This document shows positions 17,920-30,271 of a stretch of DNA of 40,273 nt, in pieces. A model generated the notes under the pieces. That model had not been told where the DNA came from and did not search any database. It worked only from the letters and a program-made list of their open reading frames with translations. Made by a program: the position numbers and the translations under genes. Positions within the stretch are counted from its first letter, which is position 1, and each line of letters starts with the position of its first letter. Where the stretch lies: contig PQCP01000116.1 of NCBI GenBank assembly GCA_003062205.1, positions 1-40,273 of the forward strand, given 5' to 3'. The DNA is from Candidatus Sedimenticola endophacoides. GTDB taxonomy: Bacteria > Pseudomonadota > Gammaproteobacteria > Chromatiales > Chromatiaceae.

Positions 17920-18858
17920 GTGAGTATCTCAATCAGCAACAGCGCCCCGGATGTCTCCACCTTCCAGGGGCTGATCTTCGCCCTCCAGCAGTTCTGGGCC
18001 GAGCAGGGCTGCGTCATCCTCCAGCCCTACGACATGGAGATGGGCGCCGGCACCTTCCACACCGCCACCTTTCTTCGCTCCATCGGCCCCGAGCCTTGGA
18101 ACGCGGCCTATGTGCAGCCCTCGCGCCGCCCCACCGATGGCCGCTATGGCGAGAACCCCAACCGCCTGCAGCACTACTACCAGTTCCAGGTGGTGATGAA
18201 GCCCTCGCCGCTAAACATTCAGGAGCTCTACCTGCAGTCGCTGGAGCTGTTGGGGATCGATCCCAGGGTGCATGACATCCGCTTTGTCGAGGATAACTGG
18301 GAGTCCCCCACCCTCGGCGCCTGGGGACTCGGCTGGGAGGTGTGGCTCAACGGCATGGAGGTGACCCAGTTCACCTACTTCCAGCAGGTGGGCGGTCTCG
18401 ACTGCCGGCCGGTGACCGGCGAGATCACCTACGGCATTGAGCGCATCGCCATGTATCTGCAGGGAGTCAAGAGCGTCTATGACCTGGTCTGGACCCATGG
18501 CCCCCAGGGGCCTGTCACCTATGGCGACGTCTTTCACCAGAACGAGGTGGAGCAGTCGGCCTACAACTTCGAGCACGCCGACGTCGATTTCATGTTCAGC
18601 CTATTCGACCAGTGCGAGAAGGAGAGCAACAAGCTGATCGGGCTTGGCCTGCCGCTGCCCGCCTACGAACAGGTGCTCCAGGCCTCACACGCCTTTAACC
18701 TGCTCGACGCGCGCCACGCCATCTCCGTTACCGAGCGCCAGCGCTATATCCTGCGCGTGCGCGCCCTGGCCCGGGCCGTCGCCCAGGCCTACCACGACGC
18801 CCGTGAGAAGCTGGGCTTTCCCATGCTGCATCAGGAGAAGGAGGTGGCCAATGGCTGA
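17920..18858 (+). CDS. glyQ: Glycyl-tRNA synthetase alpha subunit
   Basis: 312 residues from GTG 17920. It is the catalytic class II subunit of the bacterial alpha2beta2 enzyme. [17 protein letters not shown], the motif-2 region with [15 protein letters not shown] and [12 protein letters not shown] are diagnostic, and [19 protein letters not shown] holds the motif-3 arginine. It forms and transfers glycyl-adenylate to tRNA-Gly together with GlyS. The stop overlaps the glyS start by eight bases (ATGGCTGA), ensuring coupled synthesis of the two subunits. Confidence 0.98.
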   Translation: MSISISNSAPDVSTFQGLIFALQQFWAEQGCVILQPYDMEMGAGTFHTATFLRSIGPEPWNAAYVQPSRRPTDGRYGENPNRLQHYYQFQVVMKPSPLNIQELYLQSLELLGIDPRVHDIRFVEDNWESPTLGAWGLGWEVWLNGMEVTQFTYFQQVGGLDCRPVTGEITYGIERIAMYLQGVKSVYDLVWTHGPQGPVTYGDVFHQNEVEQSAYNFEHADVDFMFSLFDQCEKESNKLIGLGLPLPAYEQVLQASHAFNLLDARHAISVTERQRYILRVRALARAVAQAYHDAREKLGFPMLHQEKEVANG

Positions 18859-20929
18859 TTGCGCCGATCTGCTGTTCGAACTCGGCACCGAGGAGCTGCC
18901 CCCGGTTGCGCTCAAGCGCCTCTCCAACGCCCTGACCGAAGAGTTCACCGCCGGGCTGGCACGTGAAAACCTCACCCACGGCGAAGTGACCGCCTATGCC
19001 GCCCCGCGCCGCCTGGCCCTGCTGGTGCGCGACTGCGCCGCCGCACAGCCCGACCGCGAGATCGAGCGCCGCGGTCCCGCGGTACAGGCCGCCTTCGACG
19101 ACGCCGGTAATCCGAGCAAGGCGGCCGAGGGTTTCGCCCGCTCCTGCGGCACCAGCGTCGATCGCCTGGAGCGCATGCGCACCGACAAGGGGGAGTGGCT
19201 GGTATACAAGGTCCAGGAGACCGGCAAACCCGCCGCCGAGCTGCTGCCGTCGATCGCCGAGACCGCCCTCAACCGGCTGCCGATACCCAAGCGCATGCGC
19301 TGGGGCGCCTCCGAGGCGCAGTTCGTGCGGCCGGTGCACTGGCTGCTGTTCCTCCACGGCGACCAGGTGGTCGACTGCACCCTGCTCGATGCCCGCGCCG
19401 GGCGCACCACCCTGGGCCACCGTTTCCACCACCCCGGGGTGATCGAGATCGCCAACCCAGCGGACTATGCCGGGACCCTGGAGGAGACCGGTTATGTGCT
19501 GGCCGGATTCGATGCGCGCCGGGAGAAGATCCGCGCCCAGGTCGAGACCACCGCCGAGACCCTTGGCGGCCATGCGGTGATCGACGAGGCCCTGCTCGAT
19601 GAGGTCACCGCCCTCAACGAATGGCCGGTGCCGATCGCCGGCGCCTTCGAGGAGAAGTATCTCGCGGTGCCCCACGAGGCGCTGATCCTGACCATGAAGA
19701 AGAACCAGAAATACTTCCATATGGTCAACGCCGAGGGCGGTCTGATGAACCACTTCATCACCATCGCCAACATCGACAGTCCCAAACCCGAGCTGATTAA
19801 GGAGGGCAACGAGCGGGTGGTACGCCCGCGCCTGGCAGACGCCATGTTCTTCTGGCAGCAGGACGGTAAGCGCCGCCTGGAAGATCACATCCCCTCCCTC
19901 TCCGGGGTGGTGTTTCAGCAGAAGCTCGGCAGCATGCAGGAGAAGTCCGAACGGGTGGCCGAACTGGCCGCCGGGATCGCGGCCGCCATCGGAGGTGATG
20001 AGCAGTTGGCGCGCCGGGCCGGCCACCTCAGCCGCTGCGATCTGATGACCGAGATGGTGGGCGAATTCGGTGACATGCAGGGCATCATGGGACGCTACCA
20101 GGCCCGGCGCGACGGGGAGAACGATGAACTGGCCCTGGCCCTGGAGGAGTTCTACCTGCCGCGCTTTTCCGGTGACCGCCTGCCCGAAACCCGCATCGGG
20201 ATCGCCCTTTCCCTGGCCGAGCGTATCGACACCCTGGTCGGTATCTTCGGCATCGGCATGAAACCGACCGGCGACAAGGACCCCTTTGCCCTGCGCCGCT
20301 CCGCCCTTGGCGCACTGCGCATCATGCGCGAGCACCAACTGCCCCTGAACCTGCTCCAGCTACTGGAGTCGGCCCGCCAGGGTTTGGCCACGAAGATAGA
20401 CAACAGCGGTGTGACCGGAGAGGTCTACGATTTCATGATCGACCGCCTCAAAGGGATCTACCATGACCGGGGCGTTCCCGTGAATGTGTTCGAGGCGGTG
20501 GCCGCCATCAAGCCCGAGAGCAGCGCCGACTTCGAACGCCGCATCAGTGCCGTGATCGCCTTCGGCAAACTGCCCGAGGCCGACTCCCTGGCAGCCGCCA
20601 ACAAACGCATTCGCAACATCCTGCGCAAGGCCGGCACCGAGATCCTCGCCACGGCCGATCCCACCCTGTTCGAAAACGATCAGGAGCGCGCGCTCCACGA
20701 GCGCATCGCCGCCAAGGGCGCCGAGGTCGAGCCCCTGCTGAGCGGCTACGACTACGAAACGGCCCTGCGTACCCTGGCCGAGCTCAAGGAGCCGGTCGAT
20801 CACTTCTTCGATCAGGTGATGGTGATGGCGGAGGATCCGGCGGTACGTGACAACCGCCTCGCCCTGCTCAACTCCCTGAGCAGGCTGTTCCTGGGCGTGG
20901 CCGACATCGCGCGGCTGCAAAACGGATGA
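18851..20929 (+). CDS. glyS: Glycyl-tRNA synthetase beta subunit
   Basis: 692 residues from ATG 18851, with a strong GGAGAAGGAGG ribosome site inside glyQ; the frame is open further upstream but only as a shadow of glyQ. The N-terminus [12 protein letters not shown] is the family hallmark. A central HD-like segment ([24 protein letters not shown]) and the C-terminal anticodon-binding DALR-type domain ([21 protein letters not shown]) follow. It binds tRNA-Gly for the GlyQ catalytic subunit. The stop overlaps the next gene (ATGA). Confidence 0.98.
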   Translation: MADCADLLFELGTEELPPVALKRLSNALTEEFTAGLARENLTHGEVTAYAAPRRLALLVRDCAAAQPDREIERRGPAVQAAFDDAGNPSKAAEGFARSCGTSVDRLERMRTDKGEWLVYKVQETGKPAAELLPSIAETALNRLPIPKRMRWGASEAQFVRPVHWLLFLHGDQVVDCTLLDARAGRTTLGHRFHHPGVIEIANPADYAGTLEETGYVLAGFDARREKIRAQVETTAETLGGHAVIDEALLDEVTALNEWPVPIAGAFEEKYLAVPHEALILTMKKNQKYFHMVNAEGGLMNHFITIANIDSPKPELIKEGNERVVRPRLADAMFFWQQDGKRRLEDHIPSLSGVVFQQKLGSMQEKSERVAELAAGIAAAIGGDEQLARRAGHLSRCDLMTEMVGEFGDMQGIMGRYQARRDGENDELALALEEFYLPRFSGDRLPETRIGIALSLAERIDTLVGIFGIGMKPTGDKDPFALRRSALGALRIMREHQLPLNLLQLLESARQGLATKIDNSGVTGEVYDFMIDRLKGIYHDRGVPVNVFEAVAAIKPESSADFERRISAVIAFGKLPEADSLAAANKRIRNILRKAGTEILATADPTLFENDQERALHERIAAKGAEVEPLLSGYDYETALRTLAELKEPVDHFFDQVMVMAEDPAVRDNRLALLNSLSRLFLGVADIARLQNG

Positions 20930-21273
20930 GCGGGCAGTCAGGCCGGGACTCCTGGCAGGCGATGATGGAGTGCGTGCAGGCGTTCCATCACAAACACGGT
21001 TTTCGCGAAAACGGCGGCGAGGAGATGAACTACCGTATCGCCCTGATGGCCGAGGAGCTGGGCGAGATCGCCGCCTGCGTCACCAAGGGAAAGCGCCCGG
21101 AGGCACTCGCCGAGGAGGTTGCGGACCTGCTGATCCTGGTCATGGGCACCGCTATCGCCCGGGAGTTCGATCTTAATCACGCCTTCTGGAGCAAGATGGA
21201 CAAGTTGATGCAGCGCCAGTCGCGGATGATCGACGGACGCATCCGTGTCTCCGAATTCCGCGATATGGAGTAG
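20926..21273 (+). CDS. MazG-like nucleotide pyrophosphohydrolase
   Basis: 115 residues, one all-alpha MazG-type domain. The metal-binding pattern appears as LMAEELGEIAACV (EExxE) and later EEVADLLILVMG (ExxD), characteristic of enzymes that hydrolyse nucleoside triphosphates to monophosphates. At this length it would be a one-domain member (MazG-like or dUTPase-like) rather than full MazG. The substrate is unknown; housecleaning of damaged nucleotides is the usual idea. Start and glyS stop overlap as ATGA. In related genomes gmhB often occupies this place between glyS and plsC. Confidence 0.8.
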   Translation: MSGQSGRDSWQAMMECVQAFHHKHGFRENGGEEMNYRIALMAEELGEIAACVTKGKRPEALAEEVADLLILVMGTAIAREFDLNHAFWSKMDKLMQRQSRMIDGRIRVSEFRDME

Positions 21274-21324
21274 GAGCGGCGTGCCGACAGCCCCCGCCCG
21301 ATTCCGGGGTATCGGCACTGGCGG

Positions 21325-21384
21325 GTGGATGTGCCATCGCGGTATAACCCACGCGCAACCGCCAGCCACCGCTGGCACATCCAC
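21325..21384. repeat. 12-bp perfect inverted repeat upstream of plsC
   Basis: GTGGATGTGCCA (21325-21336) and TGGCACATCCAC (21373-21384) flank a 36-bp loop that itself contains pairing arms. It could be a REP-like sequence or an mRNA structure; there is no T-tract. The word ATCCAC after TGG recalls the repeats at 0.45 and 5.8-6.2 kb. Confidence 0.6.
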
Positions 21385-21456
21385 ATCACGGATTGCCGGC
21401 ACCCCCGGTAATTGATTATCAACCCAAGCCCGGCCCCGGCCGGGCCGGATACGGCC

Positions 21457-22182
21457 ATGGTACTGTTCAGATCGATCGTTTTTTTCCTGTTCCTGATGCT
21501 CAGCACGCTCTTCTTCGGGGTTCTGCTCGCCACCGTCGGCTGGCTCCTCCCGTATCGCTGGCGCTGCCTGATCGCCAACGCCTGGGGCCGCAGCAATACC
21601 TTCATGCTGGGCCTGATCTGTGGTCTGCGCTATACCCTCGAAGGTGCCGGTAACCTGCCCCCGGAGGAGAGCGTGATCATTCTCTCCAAGCACCAGTCGG
21701 CCTGGGAGACCATCTCCCTGCGCGGACTCCTGCCCCCTGAGCAGGCCTGGGTGCTGAAACGCGAATTGATGTGGGTACCGGTCTTCGGCTGGGCCCTGGC
21801 GGCGGTGCAGCCAATCGCCATCGACCGCTCGGCGGGGCGCAGGGCGGCAAAACAGATCATCGAGACCGGTATCCGGCGTCTAGAGCAGGGCCGCAATGTG
21901 ATCATCTTCCCCGAAGGCACCCGGGTCGCCTCCGGCGAACGCAAAAAATATGGGGTGGGCGGCGCCCTGCTGGCCGCCCAGTCGGGCTACCCGGTGATTC
22001 CCATTGCCCACAACGCGGGCAGCTTCTGGCGCCGCCGTGGTCTGAAAAAATACCCGGGAACCATTCAGGTAGTGATCGGACCGCGCATCGAAACCGCCGG
22101 CAAGAGCGCCGCCCGGATCAACCGCGAAGTGGAGGGGTGGATCGAAGCCACCATGGCGCGGCTACCACAACGCACCGCGTAG
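21457..22182 (+). CDS. plsC: 1-acyl-sn-glycerol-3-phosphate acyltransferase
   Basis: 241 residues from ATG 21457, which begins directly at the N-terminal membrane helix (LFRSIVFFLFLMLSTLFFG); an upstream ATT-start extension has no support. The acyltransferase motif I appears as KHQSAWET and motif III as FPEGTR, with motif IV near YPVIPIAHNAG. It adds the second acyl chain to lysophosphatidate at the inner membrane in phospholipid synthesis. It is the last gene of the glyQ-glyS-mazG-plsC run and converges with the AsmA-family gene 22 bp away. Confidence 0.93.
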   Translation: MVLFRSIVFFLFLMLSTLFFGVLLATVGWLLPYRWRCLIANAWGRSNTFMLGLICGLRYTLEGAGNLPPEESVIILSKHQSAWETISLRGLLPPEQAWVLKRELMWVPVFGWALAAVQPIAIDRSAGRRAAKQIIETGIRRLEQGRNVIIFPEGTRVASGERKKYGVGGALLAAQSGYPVIPIAHNAGSFWRRRGLKKYPGTIQVVIGPRIETAGKSAARINREVEGWIEATMARLPQRTA

Positions 22183-22204
22183 CCGCCCCTTCTCCGCTGC
22201 AAGA

Positions 22205-24109
22205 TCAGTCCAGTCCGAACAGGCCCTTCAGGCCCGAACTCTTCTTAGGCGCCGTCTTGCCCGTCGCGCCAGCGCCGGAAGAGCCGGACGCTGCGCCACC
22301 CCGCGCCGTCTGGCAGGGGTCGGAGTCGGCCATCGCCTTGTCCAGCAGGCCGCCAATCAACAGTGAGGTCCCCCCGGTGGCGATCGCGCTATAGACCTTG
22401 AGACCGGCCTTGGCTGTATTCGCGGCATCCAGCCCCAGCTCAGGCTTTGCGAAACTGCCCTGTAGTTTGGCCACGCTCACCAGATCCCCGGCACCGATAC
22501 CCAGATCCGCGGAGTCCTTGCGTGGTTTGGGGGCCAACCCGATATCCAGGCGCTCTTCACCCAGATCAATCTTCCCCGAGCTGACGATGATCATCTTGTC
22601 GGTCTGCACTGCGATGCCTTTATCGTAATCGCTCACCCCGCCCTTGAACGGCAAATGAATCACTGCGCACTCCAGCTCGGTGAAGGGCTCCTTCTTGGCG
22701 AACGGATTGAGGGCTACCAGCAGCTCGGAGATCAGATCGGCACCGCTCAGATTGAGGTGCTCATTGTTGACCTTTCCCCGACCGACATCCACCAGCACTC
22801 GCCCGGAGAGTGAGCCCAGAAGCGCGGCCACTGACCCCCCGCTGCCCTTGAGTCGGATCTGCATCCGGGTCACAGCATCGGTGATCAGATCGGTAACTCC
22901 GGTCTCGGCCAGCATCTTTCCAAGACCCAGCCCCTCACCATCCAGTTTGATATTCAGGGTGGCGCGCTCCCCCCTGGCATCCAGCTCACCCGTACCGCTG
23001 ATCCTGCCACCGCCGACCACCAAGGAGCGCGGTGTGAACCGCAGCAGACCACCCTCCATCAACAGCGCCAGATCAATCTCGTTGACCGCGAGGTTACTCG
23101 CCAGCAGCTGGTTCCCCTTGAGGGTGACCTCTCCATCGATAGAGCGCAAGGCCTGCAGATCGAGCGGCTCGCCGGAAAACACCTTGTCACCGGCCTGTGA
23201 GGTGGACTCCGCCACGGGCGACTCTGCACCACCATCCGCCCCACGCAGATCCAGGGTATCGAAGGCGAAAGAGCCCTCGATCCGCCCCCGCTCTCCGTGT
23301 GCCCGATATTCGATCCCTCCCTTGAGGCTGTTGCCATCGAGCGAAACGACCGCATCCATCAGAGAATAGGCATCTTCGGCGATCCGCAGCTCTCCCTCAA
23401 GGGCCAGCTCCCGGGCGCCCTGGCTGGCCCGAACGTCAAGCCGCGTAGGCTCCCCACCGAGTAAGGTATCGATACTCGTCACTTCCCCATCCAGCCCCAC
23501 GGGCTGACCATCGAGCTCACCCTCGATGCGTAGCGCCAACGGATCGGAGAGCGATTCGGCGCTCGCCTCGAAACGCTTGATCTCCAGCTGGCGGGCCTCG
23601 CTATCTGCGCCCTCGCGATAGGTCAAACGCGCCTCTTCGATCAGCACCCTGTGGATCGCCGGCAACGCACCATCCGATTCCGAATCTCCGGTATCGGCAT
23701 CGGCCTCCGCCCCGGCACCCCCGAACTCCCAGTTGCCCATGCCATCGGCTCCACGCTCCAGCAGGATCTCCGGACGCATCAGTACCAATCGCCCGATCTG
23801 CACATCACCTCCCAGCAAAGGCAGCAGGGCCACTTCAGCCTCAACGCGTTGCAGCCTTACCATTAGTGGTTCACTGCCCCACTTTGCATTGGAGAGTGTG
23901 ACCTTTTCCACGGCCAGGCGGGTGTGCAGACCCAGCTCCAGAGAGATATCACCGCCGATCACCAGATCCCGGCCGGTCGCCTCGCGTACCTGTTCGCTGA
24001 TCAACGGCTTGTATTCATTGAAATCGATCGACTTCAGAAAAATCACCACTCCAGCCAACAGGGCCACCAGTAGTCCTGCTGCGCCGATTATCCATTTGTT
24101 ATTTTTCAT
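22205..24109 (-). CDS. AsmA-family protein
   Basis: 634 residues from ATG 24109 (GAGAGGGGCAG upstream). One N-terminal membrane anchor (IIGAAGLLVALLAGVVIFL) is followed by the AsmA N-terminal signature FNEYKPLISEQVREATGRDLVI, a long beta-rich periplasmic repeat region and the AsmA C-terminal domain around GRVLVDVGRGKVNNEHLNL. The family is thought to form lipid-transfer bridges between inner and outer membranes. An acidic low-complexity insert (GAEADADTGDSESDG) lies near residue 135, and the C-terminus ends in an Ala/Gly/Lys-rich tail. It is monocistronic, unlike the rest of the region. Confidence 0.88.
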   Translation of the reverse strand: MKNNKWIIGAAGLLVALLAGVVIFLKSIDFNEYKPLISEQVREATGRDLVIGGDISLELGLHTRLAVEKVTLSNAKWGSEPLMVRLQRVEAEVALLPLLGGDVQIGRLVLMRPEILLERGADGMGNWEFGGAGAEADADTGDSESDGALPAIHRVLIEEARLTYREGADSEARQLEIKRFEASAESLSDPLALRIEGELDGQPVGLDGEVTSIDTLLGGEPTRLDVRASQGARELALEGELRIAEDAYSLMDAVVSLDGNSLKGGIEYRAHGERGRIEGSFAFDTLDLRGADGGAESPVAESTSQAGDKVFSGEPLDLQALRSIDGEVTLKGNQLLASNLAVNEIDLALLMEGGLLRFTPRSLVVGGGRISGTGELDARGERATLNIKLDGEGLGLGKMLAETGVTDLITDAVTRMQIRLKGSGGSVAALLGSLSGRVLVDVGRGKVNNEHLNLSGADLISELLVALNPFAKKEPFTELECAVIHLPFKGGVSDYDKGIAVQTDKMIIVSSGKIDLGEERLDIGLAPKPRKDSADLGIGAGDLVSVAKLQGSFAKPELGLDAANTAKAGLKVYSAIATGGTSLLIGGLLDKAMADSDPCQTARGGAASGSSGAGATGKTAPKKSSGLKGLFGLD

Positions 24110-24750
24110 CTGCCCCTCTCCGATATCGCTATGATGTCTGACCTTACCATAATAACCGTATCTCTCACGCCTACTCGCCCCTCTGCTTCATCAACAGATC
24201 AGCTGACTCTCTGTACCCATGGTTTTGTGTGGGCTCAGTCACCCTTCATCGTAGATCTGGGCCATTACACGCGCTCGCTCCTTGTGCCGCACTTGATGCA
24301 CTGGTGGAAAATGTTCGCAGCACGCCAAAGGCCCTACAACGCCCGCTACGGCGCACAGTTCACTAACCCACCCCAGAGCATTGCTTGACTGCGAAACGTC
24401 GCGCAGAGGGCCGCACAGAAGGCGAATAAAATTCGTGCGTACTTTCGGGTATTTTGAATAATTCCAATAAAAACATAAAGATACAAAATAGTGTGCGCTC
24501 ACTTACATTTCGATCGATTTTAGCTTCCTTAGAGGCTGATTATTGTGCAACTCTAACGGATATTGGGCACCCACCGCTGCTCCAGTTGCCCCCCTGCCGA
24601 TTTTCGACCCCGTACGGTTTACGCCGGGGCAACCGGAACTGATCTCCTGTAGCAGGTAAAGCAGACATACCAGCCTGTGCCGCCGTACCTTACCCAGGGT
24701 ATGCGGCCGAATGCCCACTGCGCTAGCAGCGCCTGCATCATTTCCCCATA
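24110..24750. other. Gene-poor stretch between asmA-like gene and gyrB terminator
   Basis: About 640 bp without a credible gene; the short frames have no ribosome site or recognisable domain, and no tRNA is visible. It includes an AT-rich interval at about 24430-24545 and an imperfect hairpin near 24677-24708 (GCCGCCGTACC / GGGTATGCGGC). It could be a decayed gene or a small RNA locus; nothing shows which. Confidence 0.4.
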
Positions 24751-24778
24751 CAAAAAAAGCGGCCGAAGCCGCTTTTTC
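24751..24778 (-). terminator. Terminator of gyrB
   Basis: GCGGC and GCCGC flank a four-base CGAA/TTCG loop with A-tract and T-tract on either side, so it works on both strands. It lies 20 bp after the gyrB stop. Confidence 0.9.
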
Positions 24779-24798
24779 ATTTATTGTCCGTCGGACAA

Positions 24799-27213
<2,415 letters not shown>

Positions 27214-27272
27214 CTATTGCTATCCGCGCATTATACACCCACTCGGGCTCCCTAGGATCAAAAACCACCCTT

Positions 27273-28331
27273 TTACACAACGTGGAGCGAGCCATGTTCC
27301 ACGTGGAACACCCCTGCCATGGACTTGACATCAAAGTGGTATGGGTCAGTAGCTGTGATGAAGCACTGTGATTGGGAGTGATCTATCCGATCGAACATCT
27401 TATAAAGGTTATCACGATCGAGTTCAGCGGTTATGTCATCGACCAACAGGATAGGTACAATCTGGCTGTTAGCGGTAAAAAATTGCATCTGTGCCATCTT
27501 GATGGCGAAGACGACCATCTTTTGCTGCCCCCGAGAAGCCACTTCTGAAGCTTTTCGACCGTTGATTAGTAGATGCAGGTCAGCACGATGTGGCCCTAGT
27601 TGAGTGAAGCCCTTATCTCTGTCCGAGTTTCTATGCGCTTGAAGTGATTCCAGCAGCGTTTGTTGCTCACTCCATCCTCTCTTCCAATCCAAAGATAAGG
27701 TGTGACCAGAAAAAATTTCTTGAACCTCTTGCGTTACAAACTCCTTCAATGCGTTGATGTACTGTTCACGGTAGCGATTGACCGCTTCACCCGCTTCCGC
27801 AAACTCAAGATCCCATGGATCCAAGTGAGTGGAACTACGCAGGGCACTGTTTCTTTGCAACAGGGCGCGATGCATGCGTCGATATTGTTCGAGATAGTTA
27901 GGTTCCACGTGGAACACTCCCCACTCCACAAAACGCCTCCTGTACTCAGGTCCTCGTTCTATAATTTGATGCGAGTGCGGCGTGAAGATTTGAACAGGCA
28001 GGATTTTTGCCAGTTCCGAACTTCTGGTAAGACGTTGCCCATCTATGCGAATCGTTGTCTCCCTGCCTTGTTTTTGGATCCCAATTCTATGGGATAGCTG
28101 ATTCTCTTCAATTTTTCCGTATATGGTGAGTTGCTTTTCACCCTGTGTTACAAGGGGTCCGATACGATTGCTGCGAAAGGATTTCGCCCTGGCGAGGAGA
28201 AATATGGCTTCGAGGATCGTTGTCTTTCCTGATCCATTGCTGCCATGGATAAGGTTAATGCCAAGGGGTGCCTGAAGGGAGAGTGAGCGGATATTTCTGA
28301 GCGATTGGATGCGGAGTTCAATAAGCGCCAT
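27273..28331 (-). CDS. recF: DNA replication and repair protein RecF
   Basis: 352 residues from ATG 28331. This SMC-like ABC ATPase loads RecA onto gapped DNA with RecO and RecR. Walker A is HGSNGSGKTTILEAI, the ABC signature is near SRGQQKMVVFAIKMAQ and Walker B is LLVDDITAELD. Two parS-type sequences lie within the gene and are read as FHVE: one in mid-protein (WGVFHVEPNYLEQY) and one near the C-terminus (GVFHVEHGSLHVV). Confidence 0.96.
   Translation of the reverse strand: MALIELRIQSLRNIRSLSLQAPLGINLIHGSNGSGKTTILEAIFLLARAKSFRSNRIGPLVTQGEKQLTIYGKIEENQLSHRIGIQKQGRETTIRIDGQRLTRSSELAKILPVQIFTPHSHQIIERGPEYRRRFVEWGVFHVEPNYLEQYRRMHRALLQRNSALRSSTHLDPWDLEFAEAGEAVNRYREQYINALKEFVTQEVQEIFSGHTLSLDWKRGWSEQQTLLESLQAHRNSDRDKGFTQLGPHRADLHLLINGRKASEVASRGQQKMVVFAIKMAQMQFFTANSQIVPILLVDDITAELDRDNLYKMFDRIDHSQSQCFITATDPYHFDVKSMAGVFHVEHGSLHVV
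27295..27310. promoter_or_regulatory. parS centromere site (perfect)
   Basis: TGTTCCACGTGGAACA is a 16-bp perfect palindrome identical to the parS site known from Pseudomonas and relatives, where ParB binds and nucleates the partition complex near oriC. It lies inside the last codons of recF. Confidence 0.9.
27901..27916. promoter_or_regulatory. parS centromere site (one mismatch)
   Basis: GGTTCCACGTGGAACA differs from the parS consensus only at the outermost base. It lies in the middle of recF, 606 bp from the perfect site. Confidence 0.8.
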
Positions 28332-28477
28332 GTGGTGGGCCCCGCCAAATTTAGAGACCGGTGATTACTCAGGTAGTAGGAAAGTCCGTGATACGTACGG
28401 TGAATATAGTGCTGGTCGTGCTCTCTATTGTAAAAATATCCCTTCTTTATCGATGAATCATTGGGTTTGCTATGTGT
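28332..28477. other. recF-dnaN spacer
   Basis: 146 bp without a visible gene or terminator. It may hold a recF promoter, but no convincing hexamers are seen. Confidence 0.4.
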
Positions 28478-29578
28478 TTAGAGACGCATGGGCATGATCA
28501 CATATCGATTGCTGTCATCATCCTTATTGGTGATCAGGCAGCTGTTATTGGCGTCGCTTAAGTGCATGCAGACCTGTTCAGAGTCGATTACGTTGAGTAC
28601 CTCGATCAGATATCCGACGTTAAAGCCAATAATCAGCTCCTCTCCATCATAGTCGATCTCAATCTGGTCCTCTGCCTCCTCCTGCTCGGGATTGTGAGCC
28701 AACAATTGGAGTAGCCCGGAAGTGAAATGGAAACGGATGCCGCGATATTTCTCATTCGAGAGAATGGATGTACGCTGCAGTGCCTGTCGTAACATCTCCC
28801 TGTCGGAAAATACTTGTTTATCTGAACCTGTTGGTATAACTCTTTGATAATCTGGGTATTTTCCATCTATAAGCTTGGATGTAAAGACCGTTTCCTGCAT
28901 TCTAAAACGTATGTGGTTACTGCTGATCTCTATCTCAACCGGGTTGTCACTCTCTTCCAGTAGTCGAGATAACTCGATCACAGCCTTTCTGGGCAAAATC
29001 ACCTGTAGATCAATGCCATTCGGATCATCGACTTCTGTCTCACTGAGGGCCAGCCGATGACCGTCGGTTGCGACGGTTCGCACCTGTCCATCGCCGACCT
29101 CAAGCAGCATGCCGTTAAGATAGTAGCGTACATCCTGCTGCGCCATTGCGAAGTGGCATTTATCGATCAAGTGTTTAAGTTTCTTCTGGGTGAGAGTGAA
29201 TCGTTCACTGCTTAGAGCTGGATCGATGGCGGGATAGTCCTGTGCGGGTAGCATTCCTATGGTAAATCGACTTTTACCGGAGCGTAAGACAGCTCTGTCT
29301 CCCTCTACGTTGATCTGAATGGTGGCATGTTCAGGCAGAGAGCGGCAGATATCGAGGAGCTTTCTTGCCGGCAGGGTGAGATCATGCTCGGTATCACACT
29401 CTACTTTGGCATGGGTACTCATCTCCACTTCCATATCGGTCGCTGTGAGAGTCATCCCATCTTTCCCGGTGTTGATGAGAACGTTTGCCAGAATCGGTAA
29501 TGTCTGACGCTTTTCTACCACGCCTCCAACCAGTTGTAGAGGTTTGAGTAAGGTATCCCGGTCGGTAGATATCTTCAT
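28478..29578 (-). CDS. dnaN: DNA polymerase III beta sliding clamp
   Basis: 366 residues, the standard length for the three-domain clamp. Family signatures are the N-terminus MKISTDRDTLLKPLQLVGGVVEK (read in two parts: DRDTLLKPLQ and LPILANVL), TVATDGHRLALSE between domains 1 and 2, and the C-terminal NRYVIMPMRL, which closes the clamp and the protein-binding pocket. The dimer ring tethers the polymerase to DNA. Unusually for the dnaA-dnaN pair, about 690 bp separate the two genes here. Confidence 0.98.
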   Translation of the reverse strand: MKISTDRDTLLKPLQLVGGVVEKRQTLPILANVLINTGKDGMTLTATDMEVEMSTHAKVECDTEHDLTLPARKLLDICRSLPEHATIQINVEGDRAVLRSGKSRFTIGMLPAQDYPAIDPALSSERFTLTQKKLKHLIDKCHFAMAQQDVRYYLNGMLLEVGDGQVRTVATDGHRLALSETEVDDPNGIDLQVILPRKAVIELSRLLEESDNPVEIEISSNHIRFRMQETVFTSKLIDGKYPDYQRVIPTGSDKQVFSDREMLRQALQRTSILSNEKYRGIRFHFTSGLLQLLAHNPEQEEAEDQIEIDYDGEELIIGFNVGYLIEVLNVIDSEQVCMHLSDANNSCLITNKDDDSNRYVIMPMRL

Positions 29579-29750
29579 GCGTGAAGTACTCTTTGGATTT
29601 TTATTTTCAAATTTAATGGGTATTGTCTGAATCCGCGCATTTTGCTTCAGGCTATCTGGGCATGCCCTCTAAGCTGCTACCTGGATTAATGGGTTGTAGA
29701 TATCTTATATCGCAAGCTCTTGATTGTTCAGCGATTCAAAAAATGTACGC

Positions 29751-29948
29751 TTAACCCAGGGGTGATGCGAGGATTTTTTGAATCCACTTGGAAACCAATA
29801 TCTTATGTTCTTCATTGGCGTTCATCCCACGGATCAATGTGTCATTAAGCAACGTTTCAGGTCGGATGTCAAAAGGCTTGAAGGGTTGGTTTGCCCAGGT
29901 TTCTTGCGAATCCGAGCATTGGGGGTCTGGATTGGTTGATTTGTTATC
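29751..29948 (-). pseudogene. Orphan open frame, possible remnant of a gene
   Basis: A 66-codon frame open to TAA 29751 reads ..WANQPFKPFDIRPETLLND then TLIRGMNANEEHKILVSKW and IQKILASPLG. It has a natural protein-like composition, but no start codon at its beginning; an ATG at about 29961 lies in another frame. It could be the end of a decayed or frameshifted gene, or a very short gene starting at an inner TTG/ATG. I do not recognise it. Confidence 0.3.
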
Positions 29949-30039
29949 TCATTGAACTTCATGCGTGAACGAGATCATATCATGGAAGGGATGTGGTTCA
30001 GCTGGCTTGGATGTAAAACGCATTATTTAAAGCCCCGTG

Positions 30040-30271
30040 ATTCAGGCAGAGAGGCAATGCGGTTAATAATATAAAAGAAATTTATAAATCTGTTGTTATT
30101 ATAAAGATCGCTTATTACTGTGAGTATGTCTGCTATCTTTTATTTTTTCAGCAAGTTGCGAGTGATTTCAGATGTGCAGAACGGCTGTATAGGTTCTTGT
30201 ATTGGTGTGGAGGGTTTGTGGATAACTTTCTGCGCTGCGGAGCTAGATGTTTTATAAACAATTTATCCACA
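30040..30271. other. Candidate origin segment 1: AT-rich stretch and two DnaA boxes (dnaA-dnaN)
   Basis: Very AT-rich at about 30058-30148 (ATAATATAAAAGAAATTTAT and similar), unlike the GC-rich neighbourhood, so a possible unwinding element. Perfect DnaA boxes follow: TGTGGATAA at 30217-30225 (minus-strand TTATCCACA) and TTATCCACA at 30263-30271, which abuts the dnaA stop. The region doubles as the dnaN promoter area. Confidence 0.6.

Noticed and set aside
24239..24502. 87-codon minus-strand frame as a gene
   Set aside because: No ribosome site, no recognisable domain and an AT-rich, biased N-terminus; not strong enough to call.
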